Below, piece after piece: positions 1 to 8,796 of a DNA stretch of 64,000 nt; position 1 is the stretch's first letter, and the number at the start of each line of letters is the position of its first letter. The notes beneath the pieces were generated by a model. The model made no database searches. It saw nothing but the letters and a program-made list of their open reading frames with translations, and was not told where the DNA came from. The translations under genes and the position numbers were made by a program. The stretch spans positions 62,001-126,000 of the forward strand of contig NZ_JACVZE010000002.1 in the NCBI RefSeq assembly GCF_015461805.1, given 5' to 3'. The stretch comes from Pseudomonas pisciculturae (GTDB lineage: Bacteria; Pseudomonadota; Gammaproteobacteria; Pseudomonadales; Pseudomonadaceae).

Positions 1-10
1 GGTAATACAA

Positions 11-42
11 CGCCTCGGCCCGCCCGGGGCGTTTTAGTTTTT
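11..42 (+). terminator. Hairpin terminator/attenuator upstream of pqqB
   Basis: CGCCTCGG (11-18) can pair with CCGGGGCG (24-31) with one G-U pair, and a T-rich tract (TTTTAGTTTTT) follows. In pseudomonads the tiny pqqA gene lies directly before pqqB and is expressed more strongly than the rest of the operon, so this hairpin probably terminates most pqqA transcripts and lets some read through. pqqA itself is outside the window. Confidence 0.65.
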
Positions 43-65
43 GAGCTTTGCTTGATGGAGCGACC

Positions 66-977
66 ATGTTTGTCCAGATTCTAGGTTCCGCCGCCGGCGG
101 TGGTTTCCCGCAGTGGAACTGCAACTGCGTCAACTGCGCGGGTTTTCGCGATGGCAGCCTGCGGGCCCAGGCGCGTACCCAGTCGTCCATCGCAATCTCC
201 GACGATGGCGTGAATTGGGTTCTGTGCAACGCCTCGCCGGATATTCGCGCGCAACTGCAAAGCTTTGCGCCGATGCAACCGGGCCGCGCCCTGCGTGACA
301 CCGGCATCAGCGCCATCATCCTGATGGACAGCCAGATCGACCACACCACCGGCCTCTTGAGCCTGCGTGAAGGCTGCCCGCACCAGGTGTGGTGCACCGA
401 CATGGTCCATGAAGACCTGAGCACCGGTTTCCCGCTGTTCACCATGCTTACCCACTGGAACGGCGGCCTGGCCTGGAACCGCATCGAGCTGGATACCAGC
501 TTCACCGTCCCCGCCTGCCCCAACCTACGCTTCACCCCACTGCCACTGCGCAGTGCCGCACCGCCTTACTCGCCACACCGCTTCGACCCGCACCCGGGCG
601 ACAACATCGGCCTGATCGTCGAAGACCTGCGCACCGGCGGCAAACTGTTCTACGCCCCTGGCCTGGGCAAGGTCGACGCGCCATTGCTGGAGATCATGGC
701 CGGCAGCGACTGCCTGCTGGTGGACGGCACGATGTGGGACGACGATGAAATGCAGCGTCGCGGCGTCGGCACCCGCACCGGTCGCGAGATGGGCCACCTG
801 GCGCAGAACGGCCCCGGCGGCATGCTGGAAGTGCTGGAGCAATTGCCAGAGCAACGCAAAGTGCTTATCCACATCAACAACACCAACCCGATCCTCGATG
901 AAGACTCCCCCGAGCGAGCGGAGTTGGTGCGGCGCAATGTCGAAGTGGCTTACGACGGCATGAGCATTGAATTGTAG
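66..977 (+). CDS. pqqB: PqqB, coenzyme PQQ biosynthesis protein
   Basis: 303-aa protein of the metallo-beta-lactamase fold, required for efficient PQQ formation; proposed roles are hydroxylation of the PqqA-derived tyrosine or handling of the finished cofactor. The N-terminus [19 protein letters not shown] is the family signature, and the cysteine cluster CNCVNC (residues 19-24) fits the structural zinc site. ATG at 66 is chosen over an in-frame start at 48 because homologues begin there and GGAG (57-60) lies 5 bases upstream. It is the first gene after the pqqA-pqqB hairpin, and pqqC starts 11 bases after its stop. Confidence 0.96.
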   Translation: MFVQILGSAAGGGFPQWNCNCVNCAGFRDGSLRAQARTQSSIAISDDGVNWVLCNASPDIRAQLQSFAPMQPGRALRDTGISAIILMDSQIDHTTGLLSLREGCPHQVWCTDMVHEDLSTGFPLFTMLTHWNGGLAWNRIELDTSFTVPACPNLRFTPLPLRSAAPPYSPHRFDPHPGDNIGLIVEDLRTGGKLFYAPGLGKVDAPLLEIMAGSDCLLVDGTMWDDDEMQRRGVGTRTGREMGHLAQNGPGGMLEVLEQLPEQRKVLIHINNTNPILDEDSPERAELVRRNVEVAYDGMSIEL

Positions 978-988
978 GAGTGATAGAA

Positions 989-1741
989 ATGACTGACACG
1001 CCGTTGACCACCGCCGAATTCGAAGCCGCCCTGCGCGCCAAGGGCGCCTTCTACCATATCCATCACCCGTACCACGTGGCGATGTATGACGGCCGCGCCA
1101 CCCGCGAGCAGATCCAGGGTTGGGTCGCCAACCGCTTCTACTATCAGGTGAATATTCCGCTCAAAGACGCGGCGATCCTGGCCAATTGCCCGGACCGCGA
1201 GATCCGCCGCGAATGGATCCAGCGCCTGCTCGACCACGACGGCGCCCCCGGTGAAGACGGCGGCATTGAAGCGTGGCTGCGCCTCGGCCAGGCCGTCGGC
1301 CTCGACCCAGACCAACTGCGCTCCCAGGAGCTGGTACTGCCCGGCGTACGGTTTGCGGTGGATGCCTACGTCAACTTCGCCCGTCGCGCCAGTTGGCAGG
1401 AAGCCGCCAGCAGCTCGCTCACCGAGCTGTTTGCGCCGCAGATCCACCAATCGCGCCTCGACAGCTGGCCACAGCATTACCCGTGGATCGACCCGGCCGG
1501 CTACGAATACTTCCGCACCCGCCTGGGCCAGGCCCGCCGCGATGTGGAGCACGGTTTGGCGATCACGTTGCAGCACTACACCACCCGCGAAGGCCAGGAG
1601 CGCATGCTGGAAATTCTCCAGTTCAAACTGGATATCTTGTGGAGCATGCTGGATGCCATGAGCATGGCCTACGAACTCAAACGCCCGCCGTATCACAGCG
1701 TCACCGACCAGCGGGTGTGGCATAAGGGAATCACCCTATGA
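989..1741 (+). CDS. pqqC: PqqC, pyrroloquinoline-quinone synthase
   Basis: 250-aa cofactor-free oxidase of the TENA/heme-oxygenase-like fold that carries out the final ring closure and eight-electron oxidation to PQQ. The segments [13 protein letters not shown] (about residues 15-28) and [15 protein letters not shown] (about 41-55) are typical of the family. ATG 989 is preferred to GTG 980 because AGGAG (976-980) is a well-placed ribosome site and homologues start MTDTP. The stop overlaps the pqqD start (ATGA), indicating translational coupling. Confidence 0.97.
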   Translation: MTDTPLTTAEFEAALRAKGAFYHIHHPYHVAMYDGRATREQIQGWVANRFYYQVNIPLKDAAILANCPDREIRREWIQRLLDHDGAPGEDGGIEAWLRLGQAVGLDPDQLRSQELVLPGVRFAVDAYVNFARRASWQEAASSSLTELFAPQIHQSRLDSWPQHYPWIDPAGYEYFRTRLGQARRDVEHGLAITLQHYTTREGQERMLEILQFKLDILWSMLDAMSMAYELKRPPYHSVTDQRVWHKGITL

Positions 1742-2013
1742 GCTTTGATCGCAGTAAAAAACCAACGTGGCGCCAGGGCTATCGCTACCAGTACGAGCCC
1801 GCGCAAAAGGGCCATGTATTGCTCTACCCCGAAGGCATGATCAAGCTCAACGACAGCGCCGCGTTGATCGGTGGCTTGATCGACGGCGAGCGGGATGTGG
1901 CGGCAATCATCGCCGAGCTGGATAAGCAGTTCCCCGGTGTACCTGAGCTGGGCAACGACATCGAGCAATTCATGGAGGTCGCCCGTGCAGAGCACTGGAT
2001 TACCCTTGCCTGA
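1738..2013 (+). CDS. pqqD: PqqD, PqqA peptide chaperone
   Basis: 91-aa protein that binds the PqqA precursor peptide and presents it to the radical SAM enzyme PqqE (RiPP recognition element fold). The sequence [20 protein letters not shown] is characteristic. It overlaps pqqC by 4 bases at its start and pqqE by 29 bases at its end, so the three are tightly coupled. Confidence 0.96.
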   Translation: MSFDRSKKPTWRQGYRYQYEPAQKGHVLLYPEGMIKLNDSAALIGGLIDGERDVAAIIAELDKQFPGVPELGNDIEQFMEVARAEHWITLA

Positions 2014-3136
2014 AAAACCGCCGATTGGCCTGCCACTGTGGCTGCTCGCCGAGCTGACGTACCGCTGCCCGTTGCAGTGCCCGTATTGCTCCAACCCGCT
2101 GGATTTCGCCGAGCAGGGTAAGGAGCTGAGCACCGAGCAGTGGTTCAAGGTATTCCGTGAAGCACGGGAAATGGGCGCCGCGCAGTTGGGTTTTTCCGGC
2201 GGTGAGCCACTGGTGCGTCAGGATCTTGCCGAGCTGATCGCCGAAGCGCGCAAGCTGGGGTTCTACACCAACCTGATTACCTCAGGGATAGGCCTCACCG
2301 AGCAAAAGATCAGCGACTTCAAGAAAGCCGGCCTGGACCATATCCAGATCAGCTTCCAGGCCAGCGACGAGCAAGTGAACAACCTGCTGGCCGGCTCGAA
2401 AAAAGCCTTTGCGCAAAAGTTGGAAATGGCCCGTGCAGTGAAAGCACACGGCTACCCGATGGTGCTGAACTTCGTGACCCATCGGCACAATATCGACAAG
2501 ATCGACCGCATCATCGAGCTGTGCATAGCCCTGGAAGCCGACTTCGTCGAACTCGCCACGTGCCAGTTCTACGGCTGGGCACAGCTTAATCGTGTGGGGT
2601 TGTTACCGACCAAGGAACAGCTGGTGCGCGCCGAACGCATCACCAACGAATACCGCGCCAAGCTCGAAGCCGAAGGCCACCCGTGCAAGTTGATCTTCGT
2701 GACGCCGGACTACTACGAAGAGCGCCCGAAAGCCTGCATGAACGGTTGGGGCAGTATCTTTCTGACGGTAACGCCAGACGGCACCGCCCTGCCCTGTCAC
2801 GGCGCCCGACAGATGCCGGTGCAATTTCCCAACGTGCGTGACCACAGCATGCAACACATCTGGTACGACTCGTTCGGTTTCAACCGCTTTCGCGGCTACG
2901 ACTGGATGCCCGAGCCATGCCGTTCATGCGATGAAAAAGAGAAAGACTTCGGCGGCTGCCGTTGCCAGGCCTTCATGCTCACAGGGGATGCGAGCAATGC
3001 CGACCCGGTGTGCAGCAAGTCCGAGCAGCACGGCATCATTCTTCAAGCACGCGAAGATGCCGAACACGCCACCCAGACGATTGAGCAGTTGGCCTTTCGC
3101 AACGAGCGCAACTCACGACTCATCGCCAAAGGCTAA
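1985..3136 (+). CDS. pqqE: PqqE, PqqA peptide cyclase (radical SAM)
   Basis: Radical SAM/SPASM enzyme that joins the Glu and Tyr side chains of PqqA. The CxxxCxxC cluster is CPLQCPYC (residues 28-35), and a C-terminal SPASM cysteine set is visible (CHGARQ, then [16 protein letters not shown]). I place the start at GTG 1985 because GGAGG (1974-1978) precedes it by 6 bases and it lies just before the conserved [17 protein letters not shown]. The open frame extends upstream to 1895, but that part is a shadow of pqqD. Length is 383 aa, normal for the family. Confidence 0.94.
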   Translation: MQSTGLPLPEKPPIGLPLWLLAELTYRCPLQCPYCSNPLDFAEQGKELSTEQWFKVFREAREMGAAQLGFSGGEPLVRQDLAELIAEARKLGFYTNLITSGIGLTEQKISDFKKAGLDHIQISFQASDEQVNNLLAGSKKAFAQKLEMARAVKAHGYPMVLNFVTHRHNIDKIDRIIELCIALEADFVELATCQFYGWAQLNRVGLLPTKEQLVRAERITNEYRAKLEAEGHPCKLIFVTPDYYEERPKACMNGWGSIFLTVTPDGTALPCHGARQMPVQFPNVRDHSMQHIWYDSFGFNRFRGYDWMPEPCRSCDEKEKDFGGCRCQAFMLTGDASNADPVCSKSEQHGIILQAREDAEHATQTIEQLAFRNERNSRLIAKG

Positions 3137-3141
3137 CGGCC

Positions 3142-3300
3142 TCAGCGCTTGGCGATGATGTACACCGCATGAATGATGCCGGGGAAGTAGCCGCACAGGG
3201 TCAGCAGGATGTTTAACCAGAACGCGCCGGCGAAACCCACTTGCAGGAACACACCCAGTGGCGGCAACAGAATGGCGATGATGATACGAATGAAATCCAT
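3142..3300 (-). CDS. Pmp3/YqaE-family small membrane protein
   Basis: 52-aa hydrophobic peptide with two predicted transmembrane segments (IIIAILLPPLGVFLQVG and FWLNILLTLCGYFPGIIH). LLPPLGVFLQ and the C-terminal GYFPGIIHAVYII match the Pmp3/UPF0057 family, small membrane proteins linked to membrane potential and stress. ATG 3300 is chosen; an upstream extension of the frame to 3483 overlaps the antitoxin gene and has no family resemblance. It converges on pqqE with 5 bases between the stops. Confidence 0.85.
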   Translation of the reverse strand: MDFIRIIIAILLPPLGVFLQVGFAGAFWLNILLTLCGYFPGIIHAVYIIAKR

Positions 3301-3395
3301 GGGTTCAGCTCCAAAAAGTCGGCTCGTGTGAGCCGTGTAGCTAATCGACCGTGGGCGTTCGTGAGGGTTCAGTGGGATCTGGCATAGCGCCATCT

Positions 3396-3716
3396 TCAGG
3401 CCAGAATTTCCAAGCCGTGCTTTTGAACGATGCTCAGTAACTTGAGGGCCATGCCGCTGGGGCGTTTCTCGCCGGATTCCCACTGCTTTATCGTGGAGGC
3501 GCTGGTGTTCAGGTAGCGGGCGAAAACGGGTTGGCTGACGTGGCTGCGCTCGCGCAGCTCCTTGATTTGTTCGGCTGGTATCTGCAACGGAGCCGGAGTG
3601 AGGCAGGCCTCGTCGAACTCACGGAGCGTTGTTTTACTGATAGCGCCAATTGAGTACAGCGCAAGGGCGGACTGGTGAACAGACTCAAGTACTTCGCTTT
3701 CATATTTTTTGGTCAT
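3396..3716 (-). CDS. HigA/XRE-type antitoxin
   Basis: 106-aa DNA-binding protein. The C-terminal half is a helix-turn-helix of the XRE family (LRERSHVSQPVFARYLNTS, then IKQWESGEKRPSGMALKLL), the arrangement found in HigA antitoxins of type II modules. It would bind the toxin and repress the shared promoter. ATG 3716 (MTKKYE) overlaps the end of the toxin frame by 17 bases; an alternative start at 3731 would add five residues. Gene order toxin-antitoxin is that of higBA. The gene looks intact although its partner is interrupted. Confidence 0.8.
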   Translation of the reverse strand: MTKKYESEVLESVHQSALALYSIGAISKTTLREFDEACLTPAPLQIPAEQIKELRERSHVSQPVFARYLNTSASTIKQWESGEKRPSGMALKLLSIVQKHGLEILA

Positions 3717-4065
3717 GATGTATCTCCACAAACTCCCTGGTATCCAGAAGATGTCGGACCTGCGCTTCGTTTAGATTTTCATAGATCTTAGCCAATGCTC
3801 GCAGCCCATCTAGTTCCTTATGACTGATATTGCTCTGTCTTTGTTTGTCGAAAAGAGATTGATAAACCCAGTAGTGCCTTCCCTTGGCCAACACGATGGA
3901 GCGATGCCGATTTTCCTTTAGACGCTTCTTTCAAACCCCACCTCCGAGATTATCCGCTTGGCCTTTGAGCAATTCGCCAAACGCCTCCCTTAACTCAGAA
4001 TCGCAGATCCAGGCTTTGCTCGCCGCGTTAGCGAAATTACGGGTTTTGAACAACCTCAATTTCAT
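3700..4065 (-). pseudogene. HigB/RelE-like toxin interrupted by one in-frame TGA
   Basis: Reading from ATG 4065 gives MKLRLFKTRNFANAASKAW and on to QADNLGGGV, then a TGA at 3931-3933, after which the same frame continues KKRLKENRHRSIVLAKG, then GRHYWVYQSLFDKQRQSNIS, down to a stop at 3700. Without the TGA this is a 121-codon protein of the Gp49/HigB-like RelE superfamily, where the segment after LGGG is usually followed by an aromatic residue and KKR, so a TGG-to-TGA change is a plausible cause. I infer loss of toxin activity. Readthrough or restart at GTG 3894 would give only a 64-aa C-terminal piece. A GGAAGG-type ribosome site precedes the ATG. Confidence 0.75.
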
Positions 4066-4085
4066 GGATATCCCTTCCCACAAAC

Positions 4086-4130
4086 ATACCACCCAGTGGT
4101 ATAGATTAGAAGTGAGGCACGCTGTGCCAA
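4086..4130 (-). promoter_or_regulatory. Promoter and operator palindromes of the toxin-antitoxin operon
   Basis: Two perfect inverted repeats lie upstream of the toxin start: ATACCAC-CCA-GTGGTAT at 4086-4102 and GGCAC-GCT-GTGCC at 4116-4128. On the minus strand TTGGCA (complement of 4125-4130) and TAATCT (complement of 4103-4108) are 16 bases apart and resemble -35 and -10 elements. The palindromes flank the -10 and overlap the -35, as expected for an autorepressing antitoxin. Confidence 0.55.
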
Positions 4131-4216
4131 GTCGGCAGTCCTTACCGACGCTGGCTAAAAAGCCATTGTTTTCAGAGACGTTCAATCAACATTTCCAAAC
4201 CAAAAATTACACGCAC

Positions 4217-4255
4217 AAAAAAACGCCCCCAGCCAAAAGAATCAGGCCGGAGGCG
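4217..4255 (-). terminator. Intrinsic terminator of the aminotransferase gene
   Basis: On the minus strand CGCCTCCGGCC pairs with GGCTGGGGGCG (G-U pairs tolerated), followed by seven T residues. It lies about 35 bases beyond the aminotransferase stop and separates it from the toxin-antitoxin promoter. Confidence 0.8.
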
Positions 4256-4289
4256 CCGCGTATACCGCGAGACGGTTCAGAAAATAAAG

Positions 4290-5558
4290 TTAAACGGCAA
4301 TACCTTTGCGGCATTGCAGCTGAGCAGTGCGCACCCGGGAAAAGGCGCGGGCCAGGCGCAGGAGCATTTCGTCGATGTTGCTTTTGCTCACTGTCAGCGC
4401 CGGGGTGAAACGCAGGCAGTTGGGTTGCGCAGCGTTGAGGATAAGGCCTTCGTGTAACGCGGCTTTTACCACCGCATCCGCAGAATCATCCGACAACGTC
4501 AGGCCCCACATCAGGCCGTGGCCGCGTAGTTGACCGTGCTCGTAACGGTATGCCAAGCGGGCGAGGCCTTCGCCCAGATAAAGGCCGGATTCACGCACCT
4601 GCTCAAGAAAACCGTGCTCCAGCACGGTATCGATCACCGCCAAACCGGCAGACGCCATCAGTGCATTGCCGTGATGGGTGCCCTCCAACTCGCCCACCTC
4701 GAAACAACACGCCTTGCCCCGCGCCAGAAGCGCCGCCAATGGCACTCCGCCGCCCAGGCCTTTTCCGAGGGTGATGATGTCGGCGCGTACGCCGTATTGC
4801 TGTTCGGCGAGCAAGGTGCCGCAGCGGCCGATGCCGGTTTGTACTTCGTCGAGGATCAGCAGGATGCCCAACTCACGGCACAGACGCTCTACTCCTTTGA
4901 GGTAGTGCTCGGTCGCCGGGATGACGCCGGCTTCGCCCTGGATAGGTTCGAGCAAGATGGCAACGGTTTGCGCATCGACCGCAGCGTGCAGAGCCGGCAG
5001 GTCATTGAACGGCACATGGCTGAAACCCGGCAATTGCGGTTCAAAGCGGTTCTGCGGGCCGCCCGCCGAGGCCGACATCGCCGCAAAACTGCGGCCATGG
5101 TTACCGCCACTGGCGCTGATGATGCGGTAGGCGCCGCCACGATGCAGCTGCCCCCACTTGCGCGCCAGTTTGATCGCGGCCTCACAGGCCTCGGCGCCGC
5201 TGTTGAGCAGGTAGGCCTGATCGCTGCCGGTGCGATGGCACAGGCGTTCGACGAGGTTGAGCTGAGCGCGGTTATACAGGCCATTGCCGGGGTTGATCAG
5301 TGCCTGGGTTTGGTCGGCCAGTGCGTTGATCAACACCCGCGGGCTGTGGCCGAGGCTGTTGGCGGCGTTGCCCTGGCTGAAATCCAGGTAGGCACGGTCG
5401 TCGCTGTCCCACAGCCAGGAGCCCTGGCCACGCACGAACACTTGAGGGGGGCGCGCGACGGTGGGCATCAGCGATTCGCTCGACGCATCATCGTGGGACT
5501 CATCCAGGATCAGGTCGTCCAGGCTCGGCGCTGGGCGGCGCAGGCTGAACAGATTCAC
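4290..5558 (-). CDS. Class III PLP aminotransferase (acetylornithine aminotransferase-like)
   Basis: 422-aa fold-type I PLP enzyme of the ArgD/OAT branch. GSGAEACEAAIKLAR-like sequence (LNSGAEACEAAIKLARKW) and the PLP-lysine motif ITLGKGLGGGVPLAA are visible, as are the conserved LDEVQTGIGR and the phosphate-binding GTHHGN. It has a 35-45-residue N-terminal extension compared with ordinary ArgD. The start is GTG 5558 with a G-rich ribosome site before it. The true substrate cannot be read from sequence; the isolated position next to pqq and a divergent LysR regulator suggests a role outside the arginine pathway. Confidence 0.8.
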   Translation of the reverse strand: MNLFSLRRPAPSLDDLILDESHDDASSESLMPTVARPPQVFVRGQGSWLWDSDDRAYLDFSQGNAANSLGHSPRVLINALADQTQALINPGNGLYNRAQLNLVERLCHRTGSDQAYLLNSGAEACEAAIKLARKWGQLHRGGAYRIISASGGNHGRSFAAMSASAGGPQNRFEPQLPGFSHVPFNDLPALHAAVDAQTVAILLEPIQGEAGVIPATEHYLKGVERLCRELGILLILDEVQTGIGRCGTLLAEQQYGVRADIITLGKGLGGGVPLAALLARGKACCFEVGELEGTHHGNALMASAGLAVIDTVLEHGFLEQVRESGLYLGEGLARLAYRYEHGQLRGHGLMWGLTLSDDSADAVVKAALHEGLILNAAQPNCLRFTPALTVSKSNIDEMLLRLARAFSRVRTAQLQCRKGIAV

Positions 5559-5767
5559 AGCTCACCCCCAATAGCAACCGGACCTTGGTCGGTGCGACAC
5601 CCCCATGCTGCCCAGAGGTTTATTGCCTTGCCTATGTAAACGCTGTCAACAAAAACGCTGTTCATTGTCCGATCTGGCCCTGTAAGCCCTGCGAATAGGC
5701 GCTAGACTAGGCGCGTCCGGGGCCGGCGGCCATTTCGATTTTCCAGCTTTTTCGATAAGTAAGTCTT

Positions 5768-6667
5768 ATGGATTTCAAGCAACTGCGTTATTTCGTCGCG
5801 GTGTATGAGGAAGGCCATGTCGGCCGTGCCGCAGAGCGCCTTTCTATCTCTCAACCGGCACTGTCTCAGCAGATACGCCAGTTGGAACAGAACCTGGATG
5901 TGAGCCTGTTCGAGCGCAGCAGCAAACGCCTGCTGCCCACCCTCGCCGCTCATACGCTGTACAACCACGCCCTGCCGTTGATCGACGGCATGCAGCACGC
6001 CGTCGAAGCCCTGCGCAACTTCAAGGGCCAGGCGATGCGCACCCTGGCGATCGGCGTACTGCAAACCGTGCACACCAGTTTGGTGCCGCAAATGCTGGAG
6101 CGCGTGCGCAAGGCCCAGCCGCACTTGGTGGTACAGATTTACGAATTGACCGGGCTTGAGATTGAGCGGCGCTTGCTCAACGGCTCGCTGGATATCGGCA
6201 TCAGCTACCTGCCGCCACGTCAGCCGGGGCTGCATGGTGTGTTGCTGTACGAAGATGAGTTGAAGGTGGTCATCCCCGATGACCATCCCCTGCGGGAATT
6301 CAAGAAGGTCTCGCTGAAACAGGCCGCCGAATTGCCGATGTTGTTACTGGGGGAAGAGTTTCAGGTACGCCAGATCTGGCAAAGCCAGCTCTCCAACCTG
6401 GGACGGCGCCCGCAAGTGCAGGCAGAGTTGAATACGATGGTGGGGATTCTCGACAGCCTGCCCCATACCAAGCTGGCCACGGTGCTGCCGGGGCGCTCCC
6501 AGGATGAACACAACAGTCAGTCACTGCTGTGGAAACCCTTGAGCGAACCCAGAGTGCCACTGAAAGTCGGTTTGGTGTGCCGTGATCTACAGCGCCAGCA
6601 AGCGACGGTAGCGCTGCTGCGCACCCTGCTGGAAGACGTGATGAATGCCCCGCAGGCAAGCGCCTGA
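5768..6667 (+). CDS. LysR-family transcriptional regulator
   Basis: 299-aa LysR regulator. The N-terminal winged HTH is clear (MDFKQLRYFVAVYEEGHVGR, then AERLSISQPALSQQIRQLE), followed by a substrate-binding domain of two periplasmic-binding-like lobes. It is divergent from the aminotransferase with a 209-base intergenic region, the usual arrangement for a LysR protein controlling its neighbour. The effector is unknown. Confidence 0.9.
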   Translation: MDFKQLRYFVAVYEEGHVGRAAERLSISQPALSQQIRQLEQNLDVSLFERSSKRLLPTLAAHTLYNHALPLIDGMQHAVEALRNFKGQAMRTLAIGVLQTVHTSLVPQMLERVRKAQPHLVVQIYELTGLEIERRLLNGSLDIGISYLPPRQPGLHGVLLYEDELKVVIPDDHPLREFKKVSLKQAAELPMLLLGEEFQVRQIWQSQLSNLGRRPQVQAELNTMVGILDSLPHTKLATVLPGRSQDEHNSQSLLWKPLSEPRVPLKVGLVCRDLQRQQATVALLRTLLEDVMNAPQASA

Positions 6668-6680
6668 CTTTTTCGCGGGC

Positions 6681-6708
6681 AAAAGAAAACCCCGCCGAAG
6701 CGGGGCTT
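6681..6708 (+). terminator. Terminator after the LysR gene
   Basis: CCCCGC (6690-6695) CGAA GCGGGG (6700-6705) followed by CTTT on the plus strand and preceded by an A-rich run, so it could work in both directions. The rest of the interval to 6894 shows no gene. Confidence 0.65.
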
Positions 6709-6894
6709 TGCAGACTGTTTCCCTGACATCCATTTCACTCCGCCTTCCTGGCAGAATCCTACGTGTCCGTGTTGTTGCTTTTGCGCTTCCTGCGCGACGT
6801 CCATGTGAAGTAGATTATCTGTGGATCCAATCTGGCGATAGAGGACGATTAGCAGCACGTCATGTAAGAGAATGCTTACACGCCCTATCCCCCC

Positions 6895-8673
6895 TTAAAA
6901 CAGTGCTTCATCCAACAAGAACAGCGATTCGCTACCGGCTTTTACCGAGGCGCTCAGCGAGTGAATACGCGGCAGCAGACGGGCAAAGTAGAAGCGTGCG
7001 GTGCCCAGCTTGCTGGCGTAGAAGTCTTCTTCGGCCTCTTTGCCCAACGCCGCCTTGGCCATACGTGCCCACATATAGGCGTAGGCCATGTATCCAAATG
7101 CATGCAAATACTCCACCGAGGCCGCGCCGATTTCATTCGGGTTGGTCTTGGCGCGGTCCAGTACCCAGGCGGTCAATTCGTCCAGGTTGTCCACTGCCGC
7201 ACTCAGCGGTTTGGTGAACTCAGCCAACTCGCTACCCGAAGAGGCAATGAATGCACGGATCTCATCCGCAAACAGGGTATAGAACGCTCCGCCGCTGCCG
7301 ACGATCTTGCGCCCCATCAAGTCCAGCGCCTGAATGCCGTTGGTGCCTTCGTAAATCTGGGTGATGCGCACGTCACGCACCAACTGCTCCTGGCCCCACT
7401 CACGGATGTAACCGTGGCCGCCAAACACCTGCTGGCCCAGTACGGTGGTTTCCAGGCCCAAGTCGCTCAAGAACGCCTTGGCCACTGGTGTCAGCAGTGC
7501 CACCAGGCTATCTGCACGTTCGCGGGCAGAAGCATCCTCGCTGAATTTGGCGATATCCAGTTGAGTCGCCACGTAGGTGGAGAATGCCCGGCCGCCCTCG
7601 TTCGCCGCTTTCATGGTCAGCAGCATGCGGCGCACATCGGGGTGGACGATGATCGGGTCGGCGACCTTGTCTTTAGCCTGAGCACCCAGTGGGGAGCGGC
7701 TTTGCAGACGGTCACGCGCATATTCAATCGCGTTCTGGTACGAGCGCTCGCCCGACGCCAGGCCCTGAATGCCCACCCCCAGACGCTCATAATTCATCAT
7801 GGTAAACATCGCCGCCAAACCACGGTTCGGCTCACCCACCAGGTAACCTACCGCTGCGTCGAAGTTCATCACACACGTTGCAGACGCCTGAATGCCCATC
7901 TTGTGCTCGATGGAGCCGCAGCTCACCAGGTTGCGCGCGCCCAGGCTGCCATCGGCATTGACCATGAACTTGGGCACCAGGAACAATGAAATGCCCTTGG
8001 GGCCAGCTGGCGCGTCCGGCAGCTTGGCCAGCACCAGGTGGATGATGTTGTCGGTCAGGTCGTGTTCGCCACCGGTGATAAAAATCTTGGTGCCGCTGAT
8101 CGTGTAGGAGCCGTCCGCCTGAGGCTCGGCTTTTGTGCGAATAATCCCCAGGTCAGTACCAGCATGGGCTTCAGTCAGGCACATCGACCCAGCCCACTCG
8201 CCGGAATACATCTTCGGCAGGTACGCCGCCTTGAGCTCTTCACTGGCGTGGGTATTGATCGACACGCACGCACCAGACGTCAGCATCGGGTACAAGCCAA
8301 AGGCCAGGCTCGACGAGTTGATCATCTCTTCAACCTGGGCCGACACGGCTTTAGGCATGCCCATGCCACCGAAAGCAGGATCACCGCCTACACCCACCCA
8401 GCCGCCCTCGGCGTAAGTTTTGTAGGCCTGTGGGTAACCATCGGGGGTAAACACCGCCGTGTCTTCCCAACGGCAACCCTGCTCATCGCCGGCACGGCTG
8501 ATCGGGGCGATGGACTTGGCGGTGACCTTACCGGCCTCTTCGAGGATGGCCTCTACGGTTTCGGCGTCAACGGTGTCTGCCAATGCCGGCAATTGAGCCC
8601 AAGTGTTGGCAACCTCAAAGACTTCGTTGAGGACGAAGCGCATATCACGCAGCGGCGCTTTGTAATCAGCCAT
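6895..8673 (-). CDS. Acyl-CoA dehydrogenase paralogue 1
   Basis: 592-aa FAD enzyme of the large acyl-CoA dehydrogenase subgroup with an extra C-terminal domain (DmdC/PA0506-like). [13 protein letters not shown] starts the N-terminal domain; the middle domain has CLTEAHAGTDLG and the flavin-side KIFITGGEHDL; VFGGHGYIREWG and IYEGTNGIQALDL, carrying the likely catalytic Glu, lie in the C-terminal helical domain. ATG 8673 is preferred over the longer frame because the three paralogues share this N-terminus and GAGG precedes it. Substrate range is unknown; in related bacteria members act on fatty acyl-CoAs or methylmercaptopropionyl-CoA. Confidence 0.9.
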   Translation of the reverse strand: MADYKAPLRDMRFVLNEVFEVANTWAQLPALADTVDAETVEAILEEAGKVTAKSIAPISRAGDEQGCRWEDTAVFTPDGYPQAYKTYAEGGWVGVGGDPAFGGMGMPKAVSAQVEEMINSSSLAFGLYPMLTSGACVSINTHASEELKAAYLPKMYSGEWAGSMCLTEAHAGTDLGIIRTKAEPQADGSYTISGTKIFITGGEHDLTDNIIHLVLAKLPDAPAGPKGISLFLVPKFMVNADGSLGARNLVSCGSIEHKMGIQASATCVMNFDAAVGYLVGEPNRGLAAMFTMMNYERLGVGIQGLASGERSYQNAIEYARDRLQSRSPLGAQAKDKVADPIIVHPDVRRMLLTMKAANEGGRAFSTYVATQLDIAKFSEDASARERADSLVALLTPVAKAFLSDLGLETTVLGQQVFGGHGYIREWGQEQLVRDVRITQIYEGTNGIQALDLMGRKIVGSGGAFYTLFADEIRAFIASSGSELAEFTKPLSAAVDNLDELTAWVLDRAKTNPNEIGAASVEYLHAFGYMAYAYMWARMAKAALGKEAEEDFYASKLGTARFYFARLLPRIHSLSASVKAGSESLFLLDEALF

Positions 8674-8796
8674 GGCAAACCTCGTGAGAACGTGAAAAGT
8701 AATCGGGTAGGTGTCGGTTTTACAGGCTCCGAGTGTACCCGAACAACTTTTCAGACACATAGGGTCCACTTGTGACTGATTGGTATTTTTAAGTCA

